Source: Aldrovandia affinis (lineage: Eukaryota; Chordata; Actinopteri; Notacanthiformes; Halosauridae). Taken from it: a DNA stretch of 64,000 bases. The translations under genes and the position numbers were made by a program. Below the pieces are notes generated by a model. That model saw only the letters and a list, made by a program, of their open reading frames with translations, ran no database searches and was not told the origin of the DNA. The DNA lies in NCBI GenBank assembly GCA_029706075.1, contig JAINUG010000049.1:1481418-1545417 (forward strand), written 5' to 3'. Below, one piece after another: positions 1 to 13,699 of the stretch (position 1 is the first letter of the stretch; each line of letters begins with the position of its first letter).

Positions 1-2429
1 CGTTACAGGGGGAAGGAGGGATGGGCTTAGGTCCGGAGCGGCTGGTCTTCAGTTCCTACATGGTGCCAGAGACGGGAAACACAACAGCCAGCCCCCGTGT
101 CCCCATTCCCCATTGTGCATGAGGACCCAAGCCGTCGCGATCCACAAAAAAAACACTATACGCTTGGTGGAAGTGAATTACCTTTACTGAAATCAGGGAC
201 TAAAGACGCTAAACACTTGAGCGGCTTTCACCTACAGAAGGTGTCGTGCTAATCAACAATTCAACTCTCCAGCGTGGGGTACAACTTCTTAATCCTGTTA
301 AATATCATCATCAAGTCAATAAATGTGACTACTTGTCTTAGTTGTTGACTAAATAAATTAATCCGACACACCTCGACTCATGCTGTTGAAGGTTATCGCT
401 CAAAACCATATACACAACACTGCCACAGTGAAAGCCATACTGGGGTACGTACAACTTCCTCACAACCCAAATAAACACCCTTAAGCCGTTAAGTTATTCT
501 ATGGCCTAGGAGAACCACAGAGATATTACGTACAAACACAACCCAGTATTCTTTCACCGCTGATCCACAAATTCTGTACACACAGAATCAGCAGTTTGCT
601 GTTTAGAGGATTGTACCATTATCCACTGTTTACACGAGCAAACCACGCAATTTCCTGCAAAGCCGAGGGCCTGGCACACAGAACAGGCTGTGCACCCGCT
701 CGCAACCGATGTAATTGGAGGGGTGCCTTCTAGTTTTGACATTGGATTGTTTGAACTTTGTTTGGACTGTGAAAAATGAAGGAAAGGCAATGGAGTATAA
801 GGGGAAAGAAAGGTTCCCTGTATGTCTGGGGTCAGACGCGCTGGAGCACCTTTTAAAAAAATCTCCAATCACGCCTCTCGAGTCACCGCTGTGCCATCCA
901 CAACCACATAAGGAGCAGTGCAGCTGAACTGTGCGTACTCCTCCAACGTCCTTGTCAGCGAGCCAGCGACCATTCTGCACGCCACCCGTCACGCAGTGCC
1001 ACAGGAGAGAGCTAGCACGGAGTGGTGTAGCGCTCACAGATGACAGCTCTTAGCCGGCAGGGGTCTGGCGTGTGCAGAGGAGGCACTGCAGCAGCAACGT
1101 GAGGAACCCTGGCCGACTGGAACGTGTTTTCCTCGCTTAAACGCTCAATCAGAATTATTTTCATGCTTACAAAAGACCAGTGAGAAAATCAATGACTTTT
1201 ATGGGTCAGAGCAGAGATCCAATACAACCTCACAGCGGCTCAAGAAACATAGAAAGGAAGTCAATGTTAACACCCTGCACTGTACACGAACACAAAAATC
1301 ACGGTCCACAGCCTTCCATACAGCAACACATTTCTGGCAATATTCAGTCTCTATTCAGCAATTTTATTAAGAGAGAAAGATGTGGTCTTGGAACTACATG
1401 CATTTTCAGAGACAGAATGATCTTGGTTTTCCTCTCGCTTACTTTACACGCAGCCTACGCTTCGCCAGAAGATTCAGGAAGCAGGCTGAGACGGCTCCCT
1501 CTGCAAAGCATGAGTCAGGAGCCAAGCGCACTGCCGGGGGGAGCTCGAGGAGGCTGGCGGCGTCCCTACAAATCGCCAACCGTTAAATAATTCATTTGTG
1601 CTGTGTGTGCGCTTCAATATATTATGCTCTTATCAAAGCAGCGTTGCCAAGTCGCCCCCCTCCATTGATGAGATTGCATGAAAATGACCAATTCTTTTAT
1701 GCTTGCTTTTTAACCATTGGAGGGCGTTTAAAAAGTATATATATACACAAAGTTTTGAACAGAAATGGATGAACACATTTGACCATCGAAGGGAGAAACA
1801 CTGTGCTCGCGCAGTAAAATGACAAATGTTGCGATGTGCGCATTGTAGCTTGTGTTCACTGCCCGTTGCAGACACAGTGAAGCAAAACAGCAATTCAATT
1901 AGATTATTATCCACACATACACACACATCCCCTACAACCCCAATAACAGTGATTGTAATTCAGTGAAACTCGGATCTCACAGAACGATCGAGAAGGGTCT
2001 GGCTGCAGGAGCCACTAGGGGAACACAACCACTGCTGGGTCACGTTCACTCTCAGAACACACAGAATTAGCACATAATTGCATACAATTACATTTATATA
2101 CAATTATACATAGATCAAATATAAAGCAGGCAAGAGGAAACAGTTCTGTGCAGTTCCACAATAAATATGAAAAAATGTATATAATAATATTGTATTTAAA
2201 AATGTAATAAACCCTTTGCTTTATTGATCTTTGTTCTCAAGCTCAAGAACACTTTACACCATATTTTGGAAAATTTAAAAGAGCAATTCCTGACATAGCA
2301 GAATTTGCCAGCATACTTACTGCATGTGTATGAGCTCAATAAGGTGAGAAACCCTGTGATTACTGCTCTGAGTGGACGTGACAATAATTGCAATATACAA
2401 TATACAACCTGTGGATTAAATTCATTCAA
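1..2429. other. No gene recognised
   Basis: AT-rich DNA with a more GC-rich patch at about 900-1110. Open frames there (e.g. 1180-1590 on +, 630-1037 on -) show no recognisable domain, no splice context and ordinary composition, and are read as chance. Confidence 0.5.
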
Positions 2430-2810
2430 AATTGTGTTGAGGCATAGATCTGTCTATCCAAGTCTATGGAGAGTTCCTCGGACGTCATGGCTTGGTTTTT
2501 ACTCTGACATGCACTGTGAACTGTGGGACCTTATATAGACAGGTGTGTGCCTTTCTAAAGCATGTACAATCAATTGAATTTGCCACAGGTGGACTACAAT
2601 CAAGTTCTAGAGACATCTCAAGGATGATCAAAGGGAACAGGATGCATCTGAGCTCAATTTCAAGTGTCATAGTAAAGGGTCTGAATACTTATGTAAATGT
2701 GATATTTCAGTTTTTTATTTGTAATAAATTAGCAAAAATTTCTAAAAACCTGTTTTTGCTTTGTCATTATGGGGTATTGTGTGTAGATTGATGAGGAAAA
2801 AATTACCATT
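2430..2810 (+). repeat. Interspersed repeat 3' part, fish-type
   Basis: Contains the stretch from GTCATGGCTTGGTTTTTACT through GTCATTATGGGGTATTGTG and GTAGATTGATGAGG, which I recognise as part of an abundant dispersed fish repeat. The short open frames are degenerate. Family not named with confidence; probably a LINE 3' end or its derivative. Confidence 0.5.
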
Positions 2811-3459
2811 TCAATATTCTACTTGAGTATTAATACTGTGGGAGCCCATCTCTTTCCATTAACGTATGCACCTTTGTCCACATGTGGAGCGCCTATTCGC
2901 ATGTGCGCGCCATGAATGACATCCATGAACGATGATGCTCTGGGGAAGCGGCAATTGCCATTTGCGTTTGGTTGGTCATCCCCTTGAATCGGTTGGGAAA
3001 ATTGATCTTTTCCCGATGTGAAACACTAAGGGCCCCACTGTTTCTGCTTTGGTAAACGGCCATTCTGGCTACTACTTAAGAGACCTTCTGTGGCATCTTA
3101 AATGCATGGCAGATTAAGCACACTTTTAAGGCTAAAGAATATTTATACATGGCTCTTATTCTTACTTCTAGTAGTAATGATAGATTATGGAATTTTAAGA
3201 ATTTGGCTGAAAGTGATTCATAAACTGCTTTTAAGATTTGAGTGCATTTCCAACTGGATGGAGTCTGGAATGCATTCAAGTTATATAAGCAAATGCTGCT
3301 GGTCACAAACAAGAACGTCAAGACTCATTTCCCGCAACAAGAAATGTTTTTTGAGCTGCACAACGACAAGCGGCTTAGAAGTTTAAAAATATATTTTTTG
3401 TCACAGTGTGTGCGTCTGATCAGAAGGGACTATGTGCGAAAGGCGATCACTGAGCCACG

Positions 3460-3930
3460 CCTGACAGGCAGCTCTCTCCCGAGGTTCTCCCTTACAGGCA
3501 GTTCTCTCCCGAGGCTCTCCCTTACAGGCAGTTCTCTCCCGAGGTTCTCCCTTACAGGCAGTTCTCTCCCGGAGTTCTCTTACAGGCAGTTCTCTCCCGA
3601 GGCTTACAGGCAGTTCTCCCGAGGTTCTCCCTTACAGGCAGTTCTCTCCCGAGGCTCTCCCTTACAGGCAGTTCTCTCCCGAGGTTCTCCCTTACAGGCA
3701 GTTCTCTCCCGAGGCTCTCCCTTACAGGCAGTTCTCTCCCGAGGCTCTCCCTTACAGGCAGATCTCTCCCGAGGTTCTCCCTTACAGGCAGTTCTCTCCC
3801 GAGGTTCTCCCTTACAGGCAGTTCTCTCCCGAGGTTCTCTCTTACAGGCAGTTCTCTCCCGAGGCTCTCTCTTACAGGCTGTTCTCTCCCGAGGCTCTCC
3901 CTTACAGGCAGCTTCTTCAAAACCAGTCAA
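3460..3930. repeat. 30-bp minisatellite, about 16 units
   Basis: Tandem units start every 30 bp with (C)TTACAGGCAGTTCTCTCCCG and end GAGGYTCTCCC, the Y being C or T in different units. Two shortened units lie at about 3570-3615. Since 30 is a multiple of 3 and the unit has no stop in several frames, long open frames cross it on both strands (repeats of [10 protein letters not shown] on +, [10 protein letters not shown] on -). These are read as a by-product, not a gene. Confidence 0.93.
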
Positions 3931-4968
3931 GGGAACGGGACAGGAGCACGCCCGCTACAAACTGAAACGGTGCTTCAGTGCGTCACAGGCAAAAGCGCCA
4001 TCTTGGGTTGCGTCACAAATGAAATCTCACATGCAGAGTTATTCGGGAGACAGACACTGAGTTTACACCTGAACTTCAGAGCCACGTCAATGTTCCTGAT
4101 GCAATAATGATGCGAGATCGCACCCCTAATCGAAGCAATTTTGCACATGCAGCACACTGGCACACTTGGCGGTGGCATGTGCTCAGCAGAATGCTTGGAA
4201 GGGTGCGCGAGTCTGTGGTATGCAAGTATGCGTTGTGGAATTTTGCCTTGGTTAGATTTGGAGCATCATCATCATGTGATGACCCTTGAGCTCATCTATA
4301 TGGAGTACAATTTTCAAACCTCTGGATGCATTTAAAATGCTTTTTTCATTTTAAATAGTATTTATAGCCGTGTTAAGATTGCGGCTATCAAGTATGTCAA
4401 GAAAACGCAACTTGACACGACAGAAACACCCGAGCACAGATTCCTCCAACACTGCAAAGGACGCAAGGCAAGATTTGCGCAGAAACAACGGTTTCCATCA
4501 CCAGCTGGGCAGCCAGGGAATCCGCTTCACTGTGCTCTGCTGCATTGGAGCGGTACCATCGTCTCGCTTGCATCGATTTCATCCTTGCAAGGTGTGGGTA
4601 TAAAAGATGTTAAGCCTTTACAATTTCTCATCTCCAGCAACCATAAAATCTTGCCTTGTCTTGTCTTGTGCAAGCCCCTCATAGGTCTGTGCTTCAAAGT
4701 TATCTCAAGGTCAAATCATCATCATCATCATCCTCCAGGGGAGGGGTCAGTGGTGAGAGAGCCGCATTAAAAGATTAGGCAGCTCCCAGATCACAGGTGA
4801 ATAAAATAGAAATCGCTGGAGAACCCAGTCTTTGCTTTCATGTTGGCAGTCACTTTGCATATTGTGTCGTGATCTTAACGAGAGGAAAGTATGACAATAA
4901 ACGTTTAGATCGCACCTGAGTAACCAACGTGACAAAGTTCCAAGGAGCAAAAGCTATGCAACTGTGAA

Positions 4969-4993
4969 CACGCACACACACACACACACACAC
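4969..4993. repeat. (CA)n microsatellite
   Basis: Near-perfect alternating CA tract of about 12 units. Confidence 0.9.
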
Positions 4994-5469
4994 TTCAGTA
5001 TATGTAATAAATCAAACCAAGCCTGGCTCAAAATGCATGTCCTATGTTTAATATTTATGGTCTTGGTGATGAATAGCAAATGCTTTCAAATACCATTTTT
5101 CTAATGTTCCTATAAGGTGACCATTTCCTGTTGCATTAATTTCATTTGACATTTTACTTGGAGCCCTATGGAATCCATGTTGGGAAGAAAATGGACATAA
5201 TCACGGTAACGACACAAATAACAAACACAATTAAGTAGTATTTCCATGTTCCAACAAAATGTGACTATTGACGTATGTGATGCAACCTTGGACATGGAAC
5301 TGAACCCGATTATTCTGCAGAACATCTGAGATAAAGACAAACGCAGAGAGTATTTGTAAATGGCATATGTGTTGACTATCTTCACTGAACATTTTTCTCA
5401 GATTTGATGAACGACATTGCACAGGTAAAAATAGCATTGGGTGGTTTATGATATTTTGGGGCATTTCTA

Positions 5470-5584
5470 GACATTTACGCAGGTATTTAAAAATGTACAT
5501 TAATAATATAATAATAATAATAATTTTGCCATTTAGGGCATTTCAGTAGTGACATTTACGCAGGTATTTCAAAATGTACATTAA
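5470..5584. repeat. Direct repeat pair of 34 bp around an (ATA)n tract
   Basis: GACATTTACGCAGGTATTT plus AAAATGTACATTAA occurs at 5470-5503 and again at 5551-5584 with one or two differences. An (ATA)n run lies between them. Confidence 0.8.
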
Positions 5585-8500
5585 CCTTGAATGCACAATT
5601 TATACGTGTCCCCTCATGTGCTAGCCATCTTCTAACCAGCTGCTCTAATCATTCCGATAATGTACGTGAAGAGACGACGACCACATTTCCCATTTACCTG
5701 CACACTGGGTAAGTGCCTTTACCGGTTGGGCCACCCTGTACAGTTCCAAACCCTTGACTGCTGAGATCAGTCACAATTTATTTTATTTTATTTTTTTAAG
5801 TTCATGTAGCCCCAACTGCCACTCCAACGGTCTTTGAAAATGAACAAGGCAGTTACACATTTCAGCAAAAGTGATACTTACCTCCTTCAGAGGTTGTCAT
5901 GATTCCAACAATTCAAGAAGCCACAAACTTCTCTTCTACACTGTAATACATCCTGCCCCTAATAAAACCTTTAGACGCTGCAAGCCCATGGAGATGAATG
6001 GCATTTTTAAACCAGGGAAGCGTAGCTCACTGAGCACCACAACTTTGGGTTTGTGCAGTTTACGGGTCCTTGGGGAGAGAAATGTGTTTGTGGTCGTCTA
6101 TTTCACTGCCACATATAAATGATCCCTCTATTCCAACAAACGTAGCAAAACAGCCAGACGGCACAGAGCAGAGAGCAAACAAAACAAAGGAGTACTGCAT
6201 TAAACAGATGCCATCTGTTGGCCATCAAGTGGTACTGAGCATAAATACTGCATTCAACAGCAGTGTGCATGCACCCCACTCTAAAAAAATCTATGGTTCT
6301 CAAGGAACAAACCACCAAAATAGAACCTTTAAATGTCATGCTTAATCATGCTTAATCTGCCATTAAATATTATTTCATTATGAAACCATAATGTCCTTTG
6401 AAACAGATTTAAAAATAAGGAGAAATCAGGGTGTGCCAGGATTTGACATACCGGTATTTGAGGAAGGTATTATGAATGGATTTACGATTAATTGTGATCC
6501 TTGTCTGGGACTAACAAATTAACCTAGCCTCAGCTCATAGTTATAACCAGGGTTGTAATTGCTTTTTAAAAATCATTATCACTGCATAAAGCCTTTAGTT
6601 TCTGGCTTCATCCTCTAACATGTTGTGTTTTCAGTTTGGAGCATTAAACCACTCCACCCAATGAGATTTTGATATGTCGAGTTAATCATTTCCAGACATT
6701 AATTGTACCCTACCCTAATTTACTGAAAATTATGTAGCATAAAATAAAATTTACAAACAGTCAAGTTTCCCCAAAATACTGAAAACCTGCAAAGCCCTGA
6801 AATAGTTAAAATCAAAATATTCCCTTCTCCATAATAAGAAAATCTATTTTTTTGATATTTGGTCGCATCCTAGTAGAAAACAAAGTGCTTAAGAGAGAAT
6901 CCGTGGACAAAGAAAATCTCATCAAGAAATGTTCATCAAAACATTCAAAACTGTTCAGAGATGAAAGCAGCCCCACAAATCAGACTTTAATGGTCAGATT
7001 GCCTCAGCCCTCATATCTGTTTGAGAAGCTTTACAGATATTAAATTGCTAAATGTTCAGCTGTGTATGTAAGCCAGGCATTGTATATGTGGAATTAGCTG
7101 TTTTCATTTTAGCACTGAAGAAATCTTGTAAAATGTAGGTTTAATCTGATGTAAATTTGATTGTAAATAAAATAAGGTATTACTAACTTTTATAGTGCAA
7201 ATAGTGTGCTATAAAAGTTACATAAAAAGTTATAAAAAGTGCGCTATAAAAGTTATGCAGGGAATGAGGCTTTTTACATGCCTTTGTCTTCTGCAAAAAG
7301 ATCCAAGTAGCAATCTAAAGACTTTTCCTGTTGTAATTCTATAACTTTTCTTTTCCATAACGCTCTGTACCAACATGTGTGTTAATCCTTGTTCAGTCCT
7401 TACCCAGTAAAGAATTGTTATACAAGGAATAAGCTGAAAAGCCAAGCAGTTCTATCAAAACAAACCAGGAAGTGGTGATATGTGGCCATGAGACGGCCAC
7501 CATGGCATCAGTTTGGACACTGTTGATTTGCGTACAACGAGCCATTGTTCTGGTGTTTATATACGGTCTGGTATTAGTGCTAAAAAACAGAATAAATGTG
7601 GAGAGAGTATTGATGGTGGTGCATGTTTGAATTGTAAAAATGCTAACCAGAGTTTTAAATTAGCCTATACATTTATAATCGTAAACATGGGTCAGCATTT
7701 TTACAACAGGACATCTGATCTTGAATTAGCTTTTGAAGCAAGTTCTCTGCCTCCTCACTCAATGCAATCAGACAGACAGGTACAAATATAGTTTTTTCCC
7801 TGCCCCATTACGCCACTGGCAATACACCCAACAGCCTCCATCCCAGTGTATTAGTTATTAAAAGAGCGTTTCAAACTCAGTGAAATTAAGTGACCAATAT
7901 GCAATAATTAAAGGATGGATTTTTCTCCCTTCTAATTTTCTTTGTAACCTAATGACAATTCAGCCATCGGATCATAGCGAAGAAAATAAACTGCTCACCG
8001 AACAGCAACAACAAAAACACGTCGGTGCCACTCTGTTCTGTCAGCCGACTATTTTAAAAGTCTGAGCTGGGAGGGGGTAGGGAGGGTGTAATGTACTCGA
8101 ATCAGGCAAGGAGGGCGTTACATCTGCCCCTTTTATGATATTACAGATCCAACCGCATGCCAGCCGCAGGGCTGCAGTGTGCAAGTTGTGCAAGGCCCAA
8201 AGGCTCATCTGCAGGGCTGCCAAGCACCCTGCTCCTCAAGCGTCACAGAGCTCCTTACACAATTCCTTCATAGCACATTCTGACACACACGGTACAGGAT
8301 AACTTGTGTACAGCACTGCATATTCGCCCGCTGTAAAGAACCATGTTACTCAATGAAACCCTAAGCTAGGCTAGCATTCCTTTGTGCATTACGCGGTCTC
8401 TGAGAAGTGTGTATTGTGTCTTCGCGGTGACAAAGAGCACCTGTTACATTCCCTTTCTTAAAGGTACACAAACTTTATGCATCCACCCACCAATTATAGG

Positions 8501-9210
8501 TCATTTGTATAATAGTATAATATGTGCTTTTCAACCAAATGCTAAATTGGCCGGTTCTAAATTGCATCTGCTCTGCTCCTTGAGAACTTCAATTGGCAAT
8601 TTCTGGAAAATTACTTGCAGACCAGTTGCAGCTATGAAAGCAAATACTATAAACTGTCGAGGAGGGGAAAGCTAAGCAAAAGCTACATTAAGAGCAACAA
8701 GATTAATGCATTTCCCGGCTTAAAAGGTACGGCTTTTTAAGACTTTCAACATTTCAAAAGGAAGCAATTAGAAGGGAGAAAAAAATTATAAAAACATTTG
8801 TGAACTTCCAGCAAATGCTCTAACAAATATAATAAACATTAACTTGTCCAACAAAAAATGTCAGTTCTGTAAAATGGAACATGTCTGTGCATATGCTTGT
8901 ATTAACAAACAAAACATGCAGTTGTGTGCAGTTATTTTCAATAATATTATAATTGGTAAATGTAAAAAATGTGATGCTTACAATTAATAAATAAACTGCT
9001 CATCGGTTGACTTTACAGAAAGCAACTTAAGCCCACGCTTCTCCTGGAGGGACAAGGACAAATTGTCCTGCCATCATAGGATTCCCAGTCATAATCGGGT
9101 AATAGCATAGCCCAGGACAGAATCAGCAACAACAGAGACCAGGCTGCTTTTGTGGCAAGTCCCTTGACTGATGCCTTGAACAAAGCATCTTTAAAAAACA
9201 TGAAATGGGG

Positions 9211-9975
9211 TAGGGCTGTCCCCGACTAAAACAAATCTTGGTCGACCAACAGTCGTCCGTTTTTTCCAATTGGTCGAAAAAAATGTTTTTCTATATGACA
9301 CACCCTATTTGTTTTAATAAATACAACTATATGCACACTGTGCTTGTCTTATGTTTTATACATTTCTTAAGTGAATGACACAAATGACTAGCAATAGGCT
9401 AAAAACTAGCCGTAGTTCAAGATTACTTGAAAGGAAAAAAAAAACCTCTTCATGCTGCCATTGCAGATTCTGCCATTAGGCTACAATTAAAATGCACATT
9501 CACGTGCCTAAAACAAGAAGGATACAATATAGGCTACATGAAAGGGGGTGTCCACATTTTTACGTTTATTAACGATAAATGTTAGTTATAAATATATAAA
9601 CCATATACAATTAGCAAAACACATTTGTTATAAAAAATGTTACTTTTATTAGTTTTGCAGAATTATTCACAACATTACTATTACCTTAACTGCCTAATAT
9701 AATTTAAAGAGAACATATATAGGCCTAGCTATGTTAAGAGTGAAGGACTGTCACTGCCATACCCGTAGCATCCAGAATGGATTATTCTACTGACAAGCGC
9801 GCCGAACTGTGGCGCGAATCTAGGTGTCTCATGCTGTGTGGAGAATGTATTTATTTATTTATTTATTTTATTTTATTTATTTTTTTCGCGCGACTGCCCG
9901 ACCAAAACAAATCTCGGTCAACCAACAGCCCATCGACCAAACAATCAGCCAGTCGACTAAATGGGGTCAGCCCTA
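9211..9975. mobile_element. hAT-like MITE, 765 bp
   Basis: The left end is TAGGGCTGTCCCCGACTAA; the right end reads, on the other strand, TAGGGCTGACCCCATTTAGT. Subterminal GGTCGACC/GTCGACTGG motifs repeat at both ends. It is flanked by AAATGGGG (9203-9210) and AAACGGGG (9976-9983), a 7/8 match to an 8-bp duplication as hAT elements make. No transposase frame remains; the interior is AT-rich. A SINE begins right after it. Confidence 0.85.
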
Positions 9976-9984
9976 AAACGGGGG

Positions 9985-10325
9985 GCCTCGGGTGGTGTAA
10001 AGGTAAAAGCATTCACCCGGAATCCAGGTTGCACACTGCGGCTGGGTTTCAATCCCTGGCTGCGCTAGCCCGGCTCTGGCCAGGGAGACCCAACCGGGGG
10101 TGGCGATTGATTGGCCGCCCCAGGGGGAGGGGGGAGGGAGAGCCGGCACCAGCTCGCCGAGAAGCACAGAGGGCGTCCCTCTAAGACAGAAGGATCATTG
10201 CCGGTCTTGGAGTATTAGCTTGACCTGTACTGACAGGCGGCGGGCTCGTGGGGGCAGGCAAATTGAATAAAAAGAGGGTACAATGGGATACCAAATTGGG
10301 AGAAAAATAGGGAAAAAAATCTGAA
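9985..10325 (+). mobile_element. tRNA-derived SINE
   Basis: Pol III boxes are visible: an A-box-like TGGTGTAAAGGT near 9992 and a B box GGTTTCAATCC at 10044-10054. The body carries GCCCCAGGGGGAGG and GCACCAGCTCGCCGAGAAGC, and the 3' end reads CAAATTGGGAGAAAAATAGG before an A-rich tail. It is the same family as the copies near 17.6, 23.0, 30.1 and 54.0 kb. Confidence 0.85.
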
Positions 10326-12589
10326 ATATATAAAAGATCAAATAAATAAAAACAATTTTTAAAACATATGCTGAAAAAATACATTTAGAAAATAAACAGA
10401 CAAACTCGTTCCTGGAGATATGGTTGGGGCAACACTCATCAGCCATCGCGGTGATTTACACCAGAACAGCCACTCGGACCATAAACATTTTAAACTAGTA
10501 ATGAATTCATTGTGTGTATAACATTTAAAAAATAATTATTTAGATTACTTTTCTCTAGGCGGGTCTTAAGCATTAGGATACGTGAATTTTGTATTTCCAC
10601 AAGCAGAAATACACATTTTAGGAGTTTAATGCATGCCAGCACACGTTCTATTTATATTCTTATCCTTGGTTTTGAACTTTTTGGTCAACTTTATTCAGGG
10701 ATTGCTTTGACTAAAAACTATAAAACAGAAACCACATGCAATTGAACATGTAGCAACTTTTATGTTGTTACTTTTATGGTGTGTAGGTTGAAATGGCGTC
10801 ATTCACAACATCAAAAGAGCTTACACTTGGAAAGCAAATAGCCTAAACAAATAAATGTAAATAAACAGTGGTGTTATAAAATTTAGTCGAGATGGGAAAA
10901 TATTATGAAAATCAGAAAAACAACATTGGTAGACGATGTTTTGCTATACATGTCCTGTGAATAATTTCCAATGTGCTCTGCATGTTTGAGTGTGATGTGC
11001 ATGATGACTATAAGGAAATCGATGTAAAACAATATAAAAGTAAAGGGTATAAGCGTGAGTCTTCGTCACTGTCCGTTTGTTGACAGTTCTATTGCGTCGT
11101 CCATCAGACTAATAGTTATGTTTAGCGTAACACAATACGTGTGATAGGTGAGTTCCGATGGGCCGTTATCGATCTGATTTGTTTTAAAAACGATGACTGC
11201 CACCTGTCTACCACACAGACACACAGAGACACACAGAGACACACAAGAGACACACAGCTGCGTGACAGCAGAACAAGCAGCCCTGTGAAGCCATCCCGTT
11301 CAGCTGTCAAAATCGGCATGGCGTCCAAGGCCAATGCCTCTGCACTGGCCAGACAAACTCATGTCTGCAAAAAACCCACTTGGCCATGTCGACAGAATGA
11401 GGGGGGCACATTTCCGACAACCTCCCCAAACAATACCGTTTTTTGAAGACGCACAGACATGAGTAAAAATAAAATACTCGTATAAATACGGTCAGCTATG
11501 TGGCTATGGCTATGTGGTCAATATGGTAACCCTGGTTCTACCACACTAGGAATCCAGTTTAAACCATAATTCTCAATTCGTAAAATAGGCTAAACTACGG
11601 GAAATAAATCTGACCGAACGTAGGATACATGATAACATTCACTTATCCGAACAATGTTACGGTTATTACATTCAGATTGTGATTACATTTTAAATCATAA
11701 ATCAGTCTTAGATTTACCGTATTATCATACGATCGCCCACAGGCTTTGAGTATCTAATAAATGTATTGCTGTTTAAATGAAATGTCGGTGACTGAAAATA
11801 GATCATTGTATAACATGTGTAATTAAAACGGAAACCTACTTTTAGAACACATTTGTTCCATAAGACAAGTTATTAAGAAATTAAATGAACTTTGATAAAT
11901 TAATGAAAGGATGTCCTCTTCTTTCATTGAGTGGGAAATGTAGTGATATGCAAAGTAAATGACCATTGGTATATCGATCTATTTTATTCCAATAGCGGCT
12001 AGGCTACTTTTCCTTAGACTTCAAATTGAACTCCTGCCTTCATAGGTCTTCAAAAACAATTTTATTCTCATATTGACTATTCTTTCTAAAAACACTTGAC
12101 CTTTACAAACAGACATCTGAAAGAGATCTAGTTTCAATCTACAAGTCTATTGAGGCAAATTAGATCACATCCAAGCAATTTCTTAATCCCCCACCCCTAA
12201 CACTCACGCACGCACGCGCACACACACACAAATTGCACAGAACTGCATCAGTCATAAAACTCAATGTTGGGGGAGAATTCAGCTAGCACAGATGGCCAGT
12301 TTTTACTGTAGTGTTATGCCAGATCCTGAGAACACATTTAATAAACAGTAAAAAATAAAATGGCTTCACTCAATATCCATAGTGGATAATCTACATCTGG
12401 TTATATTAAGACTTGAAATCGTTTTCATTTCAAAAACTAAAACTAAAAACTTCATAAAGTGGTTTAAGTATTATGTTTCAATGTTTAACCAATGAATAGT
12501 GTTTCGGCCAGAAATGGCCAGTGCTATACAAGTCACTTCAAAATTATGAGATATACATATTTAACCTGCTCAAAAAGTAATTATTTGAA
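10326..12589. other. No gene recognised
   Basis: Low-GC DNA. An ACACAGAGAC microsatellite at about 11215-11255 produces the open frames at 11.1-11.4 kb on both strands. An ACGCAC tract lies near 12.2 kb. Confidence 0.5.
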
Positions 12590-13078
12590 ATGAAGAGAAG
12601 ACTTCAAGCTGCAGGTTTGACAGGTCGAGTGGCAGTAAGAAACTCATTGCTAAAATGGCAAAATAAGAAAAAGAGGCTTGCCTGGGCCATGAAGCACCGC
12701 CAGTGGGCTACTGAAGATGATGAAGAAGGTCTTATTGACCGATGAAATTTGGGAGAGTGCAGATTGAAATTTTGAAAGGTTTTTGTAGGCCGTCGAGTAG
12801 GCAAAAGGATGGTTCCTCAGTGTGTGACATCAACAGTCAAACATACAGGAGGAAGCGTGATGGTCTGGGGCTCTTTTGCTGGATCCAGAGTCGGCGACTT
12901 GCACAGAGTGACCGTTAACCCACGTTAACCCACTTTAACCCATTACTTGTTCCCTGAAAAGGGCCTTTTTAACCTCTGGCAGTGTACCATTTCAGGTTAT
13001 TCACTGGACTTGAACTGCTTAAATTTCAGTAAAAACTGGAAAATGGGCATGTTCTAAAACTTTTGACCGGTAGTGTAT
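12590..13078 (+). pseudogene. Tc1-family transposase relic
   Basis: + strand reading gives RRLQAAGLTGRVAVRNSLLK, RLAWAMKHRQWATEDDEEGL and GGSVMVWGSFAG, which are Tc1 transposase blocks (HTH linker, WAKxHxxW and GGGGVMVWG regions). Stops (e.g. IDR*) and deletions break it. A typical Tc1 end, ACTTTTGACCGGTAGTGTA, lies at about 13059-13077; no matching left inverted repeat was seen. Confidence 0.85.
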
Positions 13079-13699
13079 TTATAAACATGCCTTTAGTTCA
13101 AATAAAAGTAAGAAAAAATATTTGAATCTATTTGGGATAGTCTTTGTTTGTGGTGAGAACAGTGTGTGTGAGAGAGAAATAAAAACAAAGTGTCCCTCTT
13201 ATTTATACTAGCTGCTAGTTCATAGGGCCTATTCTCCTTTGTGGCCAAAACTGGCCGAAGCATCAAAATGGGGTGCAAAGTGCTTATAGAAATAAACAAA
13301 AACATAAATATTCTGTATAGAAGTTAATGACCCCAAATTAGGCAAAGTCACCTGGCCTCAGGCTAAAACAAATATGTTAACCAGCCTTTTAAAGTTGTTT
13401 TTTCTAAAATTCTTCTTTGTCCCAGTCCTGCAGATCTGAGGTTGAGAAAACTGCCAATGCTGGGTTATTAAACATTAAACATTAAACATGGCATAATAAT
13501 TAATTGCTATTACTTAAAATAATTTAAAAAACAATAAACCTAAGAATGAAAGCAAACACAGAACAAACAAAAATGATACCAATATTCTTGGCTACTTTAT
13601 AGTCTATTTTACCGTTTTTTTAACCAGAGATGTATTTAAAGTGGACCTTTGGGAACAGAAGCCCGTCCATTTTTCAGGAATGAGTCGGTGTCACTGTCA

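Larger units (their letters stand above)
3931..9210. other. No gene recognised; small repeats only
   Basis: Apart from the CA tract and the 34-bp direct repeat, a weak SINE-head-like stretch on the minus strand (about 5690-5745, GGCCCAACCGGTAAAGGCAC) is the only structure seen. Open frames are short and unlike known proteins. Confidence 0.5.

Noticed and set aside
3242..4060. 272-codon + frame and the two minus frames over 3.55-3.93 kb as repeat proteins
   Set aside because: They exist only because a 30-bp tandem repeat lacks stops in several frames; no splice context, no homology, no conserved flanks.
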